Positions 1 through 6,149 of a stretch of DNA of 7,927 nucleotides are shown here, piece by piece. The translations under genes were made by a program, and so were the position numbers. The stretch lies in assembly GCA_036005805.1 (NCBI GenBank), contig DASYQE010000037.1:1-7927 (forward strand). The letters run 5' to 3'. This DNA is from DASRAU01 sp036005805. Its GTDB lineage: Bacteria > Acidobacteriota > Polarisedimenticolia > Gp22-AA2. The notes below the pieces were generated by a model. It was not told where the DNA came from and did no database searches. It saw nothing but the letters and a program-made list of their open reading frames with translations. Positions within the stretch are counted from its first letter, which is position 1. Each line of letters starts with the position of its first letter.

Positions 1-1
1 C

Positions 2-1690
2 ACCGACGGCGGGTTGCCGCTCGGCCGTCCGACGCTGGTCTGCGGCAGCGCCGGCTGCGGCAAGACGCTCTTCGCGATGGAGTTCCTGGTGCGGGGAGCG
101 ACCCAGTACGACGAGCCGGGGGTCTTCATGGCGTTCGAGGAAACCGCCGAGGAGCTGGCGCAGAACGTCCGCTCCCTCGGCTTCGACCTCGAGAGCCTGG
201 TCCGGCAGAAGAAAGTGGCCGTCGATTACGTCCGCGTCGAGCGCGGCGAGATCGAGGAGAACGGCGAATACGACCTCGAGGGGCTGTTCATCCGCCTCGG
301 TCACGCCATCGATCAGATCGGCGCGAAGCGCGTGGTGCTGGACACGCTGGAGGTGCTGTTCGGCGGGCTCTCGAACCAGGCCATCCTGAGGTCGGAGATG
401 CGGCGGCTGTTCCGCTGGCTCAAGGACCGGGGAGTCACGGCGGTCATCACCGGCGAGCGGGGGGACGGCAGCCTGACGCGGCACGGCCTCGAGGAGTACG
501 TCTCCGATTGCGTCATCCTCCTCGACCACCGGGTGATCAACGAGGTCTCGACGCGGCGCATGCGGGTCGTCAAGTACCGCGGCTCGGCGCACGGCACGAA
601 CGAATATCCCTTTCTCATCGACGAGGACGGCTTCAGCGTCCTGCCGATCACCTCGGTCGGCCTGCAGCACACGGTCAGCGACGAGCGCGTGTCGACCGGC
701 GTCGCCCGCCTCGACGGCATGCTCGACGGCCAGGGGTATTACCGCGGCAGCACCGTCCTGGTCAGCGGCACCGCCGGCAGCGGCAAGAGCAGCCTCGCGG
801 CCCACTTCGTGGACGCCGCCTGCCGGCGCGGCGAGCGCTGCCTGTACCTGGCCTTCGAGGAGTCGCCGAAGCAGATCGCGCGCAACATGCGCTCCATCGG
901 CCTCGACCTCGACCCGTGGGTGAAGAAAGGGCTGCTGGAGTTCCACGCCGCGCGCGCCAGCATGCACGGTCTCGAGATGCACCTGGCGACCATCCACAAG
1001 CTGGTGCGCGACGTGGAGCCGCGCATCATCGTCATGGACCCGATCACCACGCTCCACCAGGTCGGCGCTTCGCACAAGGACGTCACCGGGAGCCTCACCC
1101 GCCTCATCGATTTCTGGAAGATGCAGGGGATCACGGCGTTTTTGACCAGCCTGACCCACGGAGGGCACCACCTGGAGGCGACCGATGTCGAGATCTCCTC
1201 GCTCGTCGACACCTGGCTGCTGCTGCGCGACATCGAGCTGAACGGCGAGCGCAACCGGGGCATGTACGTCCTCAAGTCGCGCGGCATGGCCCACTCCAAC
1301 CAGGTGCGCGAGTTCCTCCTGACCAGCCGCGGCATCGAGCTGAACGACGTCTATCTCGGCGCGGAGGGGGTGCTCACCGGGTCGGCGCGCCTGGCGCAGG
1401 AGGCGCGCGAGAAGGCCGCGGCCCTCCAGAGGCAGCAGGACATCGAAGCCAAGCAGCGTGAGCTGGAGCGCAAGCGGCTGGCGCTCGAGGCGCGCATCGT
1501 GGCGCTGCGGCGGGAGTTCGAGGCGGAGGCCGAGGAGCTGCAGCGGCGCCTGGGCGAGGACCGCTCGGCCGCCGAGGTCTCCCGCCTGGACCGCGTGCGC
1601 ATGAGCGTCAGCCGCAAATCCGACGACGGGTCGGGGGTGCCGAGGACGCTTTCCCGACCGCGCAAAGCCCAGGAGGAGCACCGCGCATGA
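2..1690 (+). CDS. kaiC: KaiC-family ATPase/autokinase with C-terminal coiled coil (5' partial)
   Basis: Cytoplasmic RecA-like double-domain ATPase of the Kai timing system; KaiC forms hexamers, hydrolyses ATP in CI and autophosphorylates in CII. The frame is open from the first base. The first visible residues (TDGGLPLGRPTL) align near residue 34 of cyanobacterial KaiC, so roughly 33-36 N-terminal residues lie upstream and the TTG at 14 is an internal Leu codon, not a start. CI has Walker A GSAGCGKT (44-67) and the catalytic Glu pair (137-142). CII has Walker A GTAGSGKS (767-790), a Glu pair (857-862) and Walker B IIVMD ending at 1039. The CII phosphosite region reads ATDVEISSLVDT, so Thr (1181) and Ser-Ser (1196, 1199) match T426/S431/T432 of Synechococcus KaiC. 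After CII comes a charged Glu/Arg/Leu-rich helix (about 1382-1560) predicted to be a coiled coil, then a basic, disordered-looking tail. The TGA stop overlaps the next start (ATGA). The promoter is outside the window. Family call is very secure; a rhythmic role is not shown. Confidence 0.96.
   Translation, partial: TDGGLPLGRPTLVCGSAGCGKTLFAMEFLVRGATQYDEPGVFMAFEETAEELAQNVRSLGFDLESLVRQKKVAVDYVRVERGEIEENGEYDLEGLFIRLGHAIDQIGAKRVVLDTLEVLFGGLSNQAILRSEMRRLFRWLKDRGVTAVITGERGDGSLTRHGLEEYVSDCVILLDHRVINEVSTRRMRVVKYRGSAHGTNEYPFLIDEDGFSVLPITSVGLQHTVSDERVSTGVARLDGMLDGQGYYRGSTVLVSGTAGSGKSSLAAHFVDAACRRGERCLYLAFEESPKQIARNMRSIGLDLDPWVKKGLLEFHAARASMHGLEMHLATIHKLVRDVEPRIIVMDPITTLHQVGASHKDVTGSLTRLIDFWKMQGITAFLTSLTHGGHHLEATDVEISSLVDTWLLLRDIELNGERNRGMYVLKSRGMAHSNQVREFLLTSRGIELNDVYLGAEGVLTGSARLAQEAREKAAALQRQQDIEAKQRELERKRLALEARIVALRREFEAEAEELQRRLGEDRSAAEVSRLDRVRMSVSRKSDDGSGVPRTLSRPRKAQEEHRA
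1671..1676 (+). promoter_or_regulatory. Ribosome binding site of the first kaiB
   Basis: AGGAGG lies 10 nt before the ATG at 1687, and a second GGAG (1675-1678) lies 8 nt before it. Both are inside the 3' end of kaiC. With the ATGA overlap this fixes the kaiB1 start and implies coupled translation. Confidence 0.7.
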
Positions 1691-2037
1691 GCAAGCCCGC
1701 CACGACACGGCGTTCGGAACCGGCGGCGAAGCCCCCGGTGGACGAGATGTGGGAGCTGCGGCTGTACGTCGCCGGACAGACGCCCAAGTCGGTCGCGGCC
1801 TTCACCAATCTGAAGCACCTGTGCGAGACCCACCTCGCCGGCAGGTACCGCATCGAGGTCATCGACCTCGTGAAGCACCCGCAGCTCGCGGCCGGCGATC
1901 AGATCGTGGCCATCCCGACGCTGGTGCGCAAGCTCCCCGAGCCGCTGCGGCGCATCGTGGGAGACATGCGCAACACCGAGCGCACCCTCGTCGGACTGAA
2001 CCTGCGCCCCACCGGCTCCCCCGGGACCGAACACTGA
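1687..2037 (+). CDS. kaiB: KaiB-family protein (first copy)
   Basis: A 116-residue KaiB. KaiB is a thioredoxin-fold, fold-switching protein that binds the KaiC CI ring and drives its dephosphorylation phase in cyanobacteria. After a 23-residue polar, Pro/Ala-rich leader absent from cyanobacterial KaiB, the core runs from about residue 24 (LRLYVAGQTPKS) through EVIDLVKHPQLA, IPTLVRKLPEPLRRIVGD and TLVGLNL. These match Synechococcus KaiB position by position from memory. The position equivalent to Asp90, which with Gly88 is used to trap the fold-switched state, is Asn here (VGLNL). The start is fixed by the ATGA overlap with kaiC and the strong upstream AGGAGG. A 16-nt gap separates it from the second kaiB. 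About 46 of 83 core positions are identical between the copies by hand count, so the duplication is old, or the copies have different origins. Likely the canonical KaiC partner; this is inference from its order next to kaiC and its closer match to cyanobacterial KaiB. Confidence 0.95.
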   Translation: MSKPATTRRSEPAAKPPVDEMWELRLYVAGQTPKSVAAFTNLKHLCETHLAGRYRIEVIDLVKHPQLAAGDQIVAIPTLVRKLPEPLRRIVGDMRNTERTLVGLNLRPTGSPGTEH

Positions 2038-2053
2038 GAGCGACGGCGCCGCC

Positions 2054-2401
2054 ATGACCCGGAAAAAACACGATTCCTCCCGCGAGTTCGAGGAGCTGCT
2101 GCACCGTCCCGATCCGCACAAGCTCTACGTGCTGCGCCTGTACGTCAGCGGCAGCAAGCCGCGCTCGAAGCAGGCCATCGAAACCCTGTCCACCTTGTGC
2201 CGGGAGCACCTCGCCGGACGCGTCAGCCTCGAGGTGATCGACGTGGACGAGAACCCGAAGCTCGCGCTGCGCGAGCAGATCTTCGCCCTGCCGACGCTGG
2301 TCCGGGAGATGCCGGAGCCGCTGCGCCGCTACATCGGCGATCTCGCCGATGTCGAGCGGCTGCTCGTCGGTCTCGACGTGGAGACCAGGAGCGCGCCGTG
2401 A
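2054..2401 (+). CDS. kaiB: KaiB-family protein (second copy, kinase-coupled)
   Basis: A 115-residue second KaiB. The core starts at about residue 27 (LRLYVSGSKPRS) and carries EVIDVDENPKLA, LPTLVREMPEPLRRYIGD and LLVGLDV. Unlike the first copy it keeps the Asp equivalent to Synechococcus Asp90. Its N-terminal extension is charged and probably helical (EFEELLHRPDPHKL) and differs from that of copy one. No good Shine-Dalgarno precedes the ATG: only a GAGAG around 2036-2040, some 13 nt away. Translation therefore probably depends on ribosomes finishing the first kaiB 16 nt upstream. Its TGA overlaps the GTG start of the histidine kinase (GTGA), tying its synthesis to that kinase. It may act as the kinase's KaiC-sensing partner, replacing the KaiB-like domain fused to cyanobacterial SasA. 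That role is an inference; family membership is clear. Confidence 0.94.
   Translation: MTRKKHDSSREFEELLHRPDPHKLYVLRLYVSGSKPRSKQAIETLSTLCREHLAGRVSLEVIDVDENPKLALREQIFALPTLVREMPEPLRRYIGDLADVERLLVGLDVETRSAP
2387..2391 (+). promoter_or_regulatory. Ribosome binding site deciding the kinase GTG start
   Basis: AGGAG ends 6 nt before the GTG at 2398. This supports that GTG, overlapping the kaiB2 stop as GTGA, rather than the in-frame ATG at 2476, before which I see no comparable motif. Confidence 0.65.
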
Positions 2402-4161
2402 ACGGCTTCGACGCGGACCGTGAACGCAATGCCCGGCGCACGCCTCCGCCGGCTCCCGGCGCGCCCCCGCCAGACATGACCCTGGAATCGCTGCAGGCGA
2501 CGAACCGATCCCTCCTCGCCCGGCTCGAGGAGGCCGAAGAGACCATCCTGGCGATCCGCCAGGGGGCGGTGGACGCCTTCGTGCTCGAGGAGACGGGACG
2601 GCACAAGGTCTACACCCTCGAGGGGGCGGACCGGCCGTACCAGGTGTTCGTCGAGGAGATGCAGCAGGGGGTGGCCACCCTGTATTCCGATGGGACCGTC
2701 CTGTACGCCAACCGCCGGCTGGCGGAGCTCCTGCAGGTTCCGCACGAGGCCCTCGTCGGCCGGGCGGTGCGCGATCACGTCGTCCCGGAGTGTCTCCCGG
2801 TGTACGACGATCTCCTCCAGCGCGGCCGGACCGGCGTGGCGCGCGGCGAGCTGCGGCTGCGCCAGGGGAACGGAGACGAGGTCCCCGCCTACCTGACGTT
2901 CCGGCTGCTCCCCGGCGAGAACGTGGCGGTGCTCGGCCTGTTCGTCACCGACCTCACGCGCGAGAAGCAGACCGAGAGCCTGGCCGCGGCGCAGGAGGCC
3001 CTGCGCGAGGCGGACCGGCGCAAGAACGAGTTCCTGGCGATGCTGGCGCACGAGCTGCGCAACCCGATGGCGCCGATCAGAAACGCCGTCACCATCCTGC
3101 GGCGCACCGCGGGGGACCCGGATTCGGTGACGTCGATGTGCGGCATGCTCGATCGCCAGGTCGGCCAGATGGTGCGCCTCGTCGACGACCTGCTCGACGT
3201 CAGCCGCATCACCCGCGATCGCATCGAGCTGCGGCGGGAGCGCGTGGAGCTGGCCTCGGTCCTGAACCAGGCGGTCGAGTCGGTGCGCCCGCATTTCCGC
3301 AACGGCCGGCACACGATCTCGGTCGACCTCCCCGAGGAGCCGGTCTGGCTCGACGCCGATCCGGTGCGCCTCACCCAGATCTTCACCAACCTCCTCGACA
3401 ACGCCTGCAAGTACATGGAGCCGGGGGGCCGCGTCTGGCTCAGCGCCGAAACCGCCCCCGCCCGCGCCGGCAACAGCGCGGCGCCGGCCGGGACGACGGG
3501 CGAGGTCGTGGTGCGGGTGCGCGACGCGGGGATCGGCATCCCCTCGGAGCAGTTGTCGCGCATCTTCGAGATGTTCACCCAGGTCGACACGTCGCTCGAG
3601 CGCCGCAGCACCGGGCTCGGCATCGGGTTGACCCTGGTGAGCCGGCTCGTCGAGCTGCACGGCGGGCGGGTCGAGGCCCGGAGCGATGGGCCCGGAACGG
3701 GAAGCGAATTCGTGATCACTCTGCCGACGGCCGGTCCTCCCGCCGTCAGGCAGGACGCGCGGGAAGGAGAACGACCCATGAGGCGTTACCGCATGCTGGT
3801 GGTGGACGACAACCGGGACTCCGCGGAGTCTCTCGCCCTGCTTCTCAAGCTCACGGGCCACGAGACCCACACCGCCCTCGACGGCGAGGCGGCTCTCACG
3901 GCGGCCCAGGAGACCAAGCCTGACGTGGTGCTCCTGGACATCGGCATGCCGAAGCTCAACGGCTACGACGCCTGCCGCAAAATCCGCTCCGAAACCTGGG
4001 GCAAGAACATGATCCTCATCGCCCAGACCGGCTGGGGCCAGGAGGACGACCGTCGCCGCACGGAAGAGGCCGGCTTCGATGGCCACGTCGTCAAGCCGGT
4101 GGACCCGGACGACCTCATGAAGATGGTCGCCCGCCTGTCCTTGTCCCGCGCCCGCGAGTAA
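2398..4161 (+). CDS. PAS hybrid sensor histidine kinase/response regulator
   Basis: A 587-residue soluble hybrid kinase with no membrane segment or signal peptide. Order: Pro-rich start; a helical segment (about 27-60, SLLARLEEAEETILAIRQGA); a PAS domain (about 81-195, with YSDGTVLYANRRLAELL); a helical linker; HisKA with phospho-acceptor His218 in LAHELRNP; HATPase_c with N-box NLLDNACKY (about 331-339), G1 RDAGIGIP and G2 STGLGIGLTLV (about 404); a short linker; and a C-terminal REC domain (461-587). REC has the acidic pair Asp470/471, phospho-acceptor Asp514 in LLDIGMP, Thr544 and Lys566 in VVKPVD, all the residues needed for phosphotransfer. It overlaps kaiB2 by 4 nt, so it is the likely output kinase of the Kai module. 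It is not a SasA orthologue in architecture: the N-terminal KaiB-like domain is absent. No DNA-binding effector is fused, so an onward regulator must be elsewhere, or REC acts by autoregulation. The alternative start is ATG 2476 (residue 27). An in-frame internal ATG at 3778 with a strong RBS could make the REC alone. Confidence 0.94.
   Translation: MNGFDADRERNARRTPPPAPGAPPPDMTLESLQATNRSLLARLEEAEETILAIRQGAVDAFVLEETGRHKVYTLEGADRPYQVFVEEMQQGVATLYSDGTVLYANRRLAELLQVPHEALVGRAVRDHVVPECLPVYDDLLQRGRTGVARGELRLRQGNGDEVPAYLTFRLLPGENVAVLGLFVTDLTREKQTESLAAAQEALREADRRKNEFLAMLAHELRNPMAPIRNAVTILRRTAGDPDSVTSMCGMLDRQVGQMVRLVDDLLDVSRITRDRIELRRERVELASVLNQAVESVRPHFRNGRHTISVDLPEEPVWLDADPVRLTQIFTNLLDNACKYMEPGGRVWLSAETAPARAGNSAAPAGTTGEVVVRVRDAGIGIPSEQLSRIFEMFTQVDTSLERRSTGLGIGLTLVSRLVELHGGRVEARSDGPGTGSEFVITLPTAGPPAVRQDAREGERPMRRYRMLVVDDNRDSAESLALLLKLTGHETHTALDGEAALTAAQETKPDVVLLDIGMPKLNGYDACRKIRSETWGKNMILIAQTGWGQEDDRRRTEEAGFDGHVVKPVDPDDLMKMVARLSLSRARE
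3764..3769 (+). promoter_or_regulatory. Internal Shine-Dalgarno within the kinase gene, before an in-frame ATG at 3778
   Basis: AAGGAG ends 8 nt before an ATG (3778-3780) in the same frame as the kinase. The codons following that ATG begin the receiver domain exactly (MRRYRMLVVDDN). It is at least as good an initiation site as any other in the window. It could direct a separate 127-residue receiver protein (3778-4161), or be a relic of a former separate response-regulator gene. Confidence 0.5.
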
Positions 4162-4171
4162 TCCCGATCGA

Positions 4172-4192
4172 GCGCGGAGCCACGCCCCGCGC
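4172..4192 (+). terminator. Possible weak terminator hairpin after the Kai operon
   Basis: GCGCGG (4172-4177) and CCGCGC (4187-4192) form a perfect 6-bp all-GC stem with a 9-nt loop, 10 nt after the kinase stop. The following bases (ACCTTGATTCT) are not a true T-tract, so intrinsic termination is doubtful. The position, between the end of one unit and a candidate promoter for the next, is what supports it. Confidence 0.3.
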
Positions 4193-4195
4193 ACC

Positions 4196-4225
4196 TTGAT
4201 TCTGGACGTCCCTCCCGCGTATACA
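4196..4225 (+). promoter_or_regulatory. Candidate sigma70-type promoter for the amidase gene
   Basis: TTGATT (4196-4201), 18-nt spacer, TATACA (4220-4225): each hexamer matches 4 of 6 consensus bases. This is an AT-rich exception in very GC-rich DNA. The start would fall near 4232, giving a leader of about 15 nt that just contains the RBS. If real, the amidase is transcribed separately from the Kai operon. Confidence 0.45.
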
Positions 4226-4234
4226 CGGGCGCCA

Positions 4235-4240
4235 GGGAGG
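4235..4240 (+). promoter_or_regulatory. Ribosome binding site of the amidase
   Basis: GGGAGG ends 6 nt before the GTG at 4247. It selects this start over the upstream in-frame TTG at 4196, and the resulting protein begins directly with a twin-arginine signal. Confidence 0.65.
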
Positions 4241-4246
4241 ATTCCC

Positions 4247-6064
4247 GTGAACACGCGCCGCCAGTTCCTCATTCGGGCCCCGCTCGGTTTCCTCGTCACC
4301 GCCGCGACGCTCGGGCGTGACCGCGCCGAGAGCGCTCCCGAAGCGGACCCACCGCCGCCGACGACACCGGGGGCGCCCCCGACCTTCGGGACCGGCACGG
4401 GGTCGGGTCCGGCCGTGACGCCCGCGACCTTCGCCGAGGCCGAGAAGCTGATGCAGGTGACGCTGAGCGACGACGAGCGGCGGCAGGCGGCCGCGTCGTG
4501 GCGCCAGTCGATGGCGCCGTACCTCGAGCGGCGCACGGGGCCGCGCCGGGTCACGCTCGACGACGCCGACGCGCCGGCCTTGCTCTGGAACCCGATGCTC
4601 CCGGGCATTGCGGTCCTGCCGAAGCAGGATCGCTTCGTCCGCACGCCCGGTGACCCGGGACCGGTTCCCGGAACCGACGACGCCATCGCGTACGCGCCCG
4701 TCGCGCAGCTGTCGCGCTGGATCGAGGCCCGCCGCATCACCTCCGAGCGGTTGACGACCATCTACCTCGACCGGATTGCGCGCCTCGACGGTCGGCTGCG
4801 CGCCATCATCACGCTGACCCGCGACCACGCGCTGGAGCGGGCGCGCCAGGCCGATCGCGAGATCGGCGCCGGAAAGTATCGCGGGCCGCTGCACGGCATC
4901 CCGTACGGCGTGAAGGATCTCCTCGACACGAAAGGAATCGCCACGACCTGGGGCGCCGAGCCGTTCCGCGACCGCGTTCCCGCGGCCGACTCCGCCGTGG
5001 TGCGCCGGCTCGACGCGGCGGGTGCGGTGCTCGTGGCGAAGCTGTCGCTCGGGGCGCTCGCCCTCAACGACATCTGGTTCGGCGGGCAGACGATGAATCC
5101 GTGGCTGCCCGAAGAAGGGGCCTCCGGCTCCAGCGCCGGGCCCGGCGCTGCGACCGCCGCCGCGCTCGTGGCCTTCTCCATCGGCAGCGAGACCGGCGGC
5201 AGCATCGTCAGCCCCGCCATGCGCTGCGGCCTCACCGGGCTGCGGCCCACTTTCGGGCGCGTCGCGCGCACCGGCGCCATGACGCTCTGCTGGTCGCTCG
5301 ACAAGCTCGGGCCGATGACGCGCGGCGTCGAGGACGCCTTCCTCGTGCTCAAGGCGATCGACGGCCCTGACGGCGGAGATCCCTCGAGCGTGAAGAGCCG
5401 GCTCGACTTCGACGCCACCGCCCCGGTCAAGGGACTGCGCGTTGGATGCATCGCCAGGTGGATGGACGAGCCGCCTTCGACCGATGTCGATCGCAAGACC
5501 ATCGACGTGATGCGCCGCCTCGGGATGGACGTGCGCGAGGTGAATCTCCCCGACTGGCCGTTCGCATCGCTCTACCCCATCCTCTTCGCCGAGGGGGCCG
5601 CTTCGTTCGAGGCGCTGGCCCTCGACGGCCGCCTCTCGACCCTCAAGATGCAGGTGAAGGATGCCTGGCCGAACCTCTTCCGCCAGGCGCGCTTCCTGTC
5701 GGCGGTGGACGTCATCCAGGCGGATCGCCTGCGACGCCAGGTGGCGCTCCTGATGGCGCGCCTGTTCCGTGACGTGGACCTGCTCCTGGTCCCGTCGCTG
5801 CGCGACGAGCAGCTCACCATCACCAACTTCACCGGCCACCCGTCGCTGACCCTGCGCGCCGGCTTCGTGGAGGTGGGCGAGGCGCGCAGCGACTGGGCGC
5901 CGGACCCGGACCATCCCCTCCCGAAGTTCGACCCAAAGCGAAGCGTGCCGCACGGCATCACCCTCATCGGGCGCCTGTTCGACGATGGGCTCCTGGGACG
6001 GGTGGGCGTGGCGCTCGAGCGCGCCTTCGGAGTCGCCGCGGAGCATCCCGCGGGCTTCCTCTGA
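4247..6064 (+). CDS. Tat-exported amidase-signature family hydrolase
   Basis: A 605-residue amidase-signature serine hydrolase, the family that includes GatA, fatty acid amide hydrolase and bacterial amidases; it cleaves C-N amide bonds. From GTG 4247 the N-terminus is MNTRRQFLIRAPLGFLV: twin arginines at residues 4-5 in a TRRxFL motif, then a hydrophobic stretch, so export by the Tat pathway is likely. The exact cleavage point, near residue 30, is unclear. A Pro/Gly/Thr-rich low-complexity linker (about 31-60) and a helical segment (about 62-95) precede the catalytic domain (about 145-600). The triad is visible: Lys223 in YGVKDLL, cis-Ser295 in GASGSSAGPG, and nucleophile Ser319 in ETGGSIVSPA, with the 24-residue Ser-Ser spacing expected from fatty acid amide hydrolase. 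The usual Arg of GGSIR is Val here. Its length (GatA is about 480 residues), export signal and lack of gatB/gatC nearby argue against tRNA amidotransferase. The substrate cannot be told. Family call is firm; 85 nt separate it from the Kai operon. Confidence 0.92.
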   Translation: MNTRRQFLIRAPLGFLVTAATLGRDRAESAPEADPPPPTTPGAPPTFGTGTGSGPAVTPATFAEAEKLMQVTLSDDERRQAAASWRQSMAPYLERRTGPRRVTLDDADAPALLWNPMLPGIAVLPKQDRFVRTPGDPGPVPGTDDAIAYAPVAQLSRWIEARRITSERLTTIYLDRIARLDGRLRAIITLTRDHALERARQADREIGAGKYRGPLHGIPYGVKDLLDTKGIATTWGAEPFRDRVPAADSAVVRRLDAAGAVLVAKLSLGALALNDIWFGGQTMNPWLPEEGASGSSAGPGAATAAALVAFSIGSETGGSIVSPAMRCGLTGLRPTFGRVARTGAMTLCWSLDKLGPMTRGVEDAFLVLKAIDGPDGGDPSSVKSRLDFDATAPVKGLRVGCIARWMDEPPSTDVDRKTIDVMRRLGMDVREVNLPDWPFASLYPILFAEGAASFEALALDGRLSTLKMQVKDAWPNLFRQARFLSAVDVIQADRLRRQVALLMARLFRDVDLLLVPSLRDEQLTITNFTGHPSLTLRAGFVEVGEARSDWAPDPDHPLPKFDPKRSVPHGITLIGRLFDDGLLGRVGVALERAFGVAAEHPAGFL

Positions 6065-6137
6065 GATCGTTGGGGCGCGCGGGTCAGGAAATACCTGCAA
6101 TCGGGGCCAGACAGCGGGCATCGTCGCCTGCGGCTCC

Positions 6138-6143
6138 TAGAAT
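6138..6143 (+). promoter_or_regulatory. Candidate -10 element for a leaderless yihY transcript
   Basis: TAGAAT lies 6 nt before the ATG at 6150, so transcription would begin at about the A of the start codon. No Shine-Dalgarno is visible before this ATG (TTTGTCC immediately precedes it) and no convincing -35 lies at normal spacing. Together these fit a leaderless mRNA. Based on one hexamer only. Confidence 0.35.
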
Positions 6144-6149
6144 TTGTCC

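Noticed and set aside
14..16. TTG as the start of kaiC
   Set aside because: It encodes the Leu of the conserved GGLPLGR motif inside CI, and the frame continues upstream to the window edge. The gene is truncated by the window, not short.
2398..4161. Assembly frameshift that artificially fuses a kinase and a response regulator
   Set aside because: The frame is continuous without any disturbed segment, and kinase-receiver hybrids of this kind are common. The internal RBS is kept as a finding, but there is no direct sign of an error.
2329..4761. An 810-codon open frame on the minus strand opposite the kinase and amidase
   Set aside because: Long antisense frames are expected at about 70% GC. 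Its translation is Arg/Gly/Val/Asp-rich with no domain I recognise, and the + strand in the same place encodes clear kinase and amidase domains.
4247..6064. GatA subunit of the Asp/Glu-tRNA amidotransferase
   Set aside because: The Tat-like leader, extra N-terminal region of about 115 residues, GGSIV motif and absence of gatB/gatC nearby fit an exported amidase better.
6085..6097. Dyad CAGGAAATACCTG as an operator
   Set aside because: Arms of only 4 bp in a single copy; likely by chance in an intergenic stretch, and it matches no operator I can name with confidence.
4115..6121. A 668-codon open frame on the minus strand opposite the amidase
   Set aside because: Same reason: a compositional shadow with repetitive Arg/Glu/Gly/His composition, while the + strand carries the intact amidase triad.
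6114..6131. Hairpin GCGGGC/GCCTGC between the amidase and yihY as a terminator
   Set aside because: It is a 6-bp stem with one G-U pair, no T-tract follows, and it lies right against the proposed yihY -10 element. Too weak to call.
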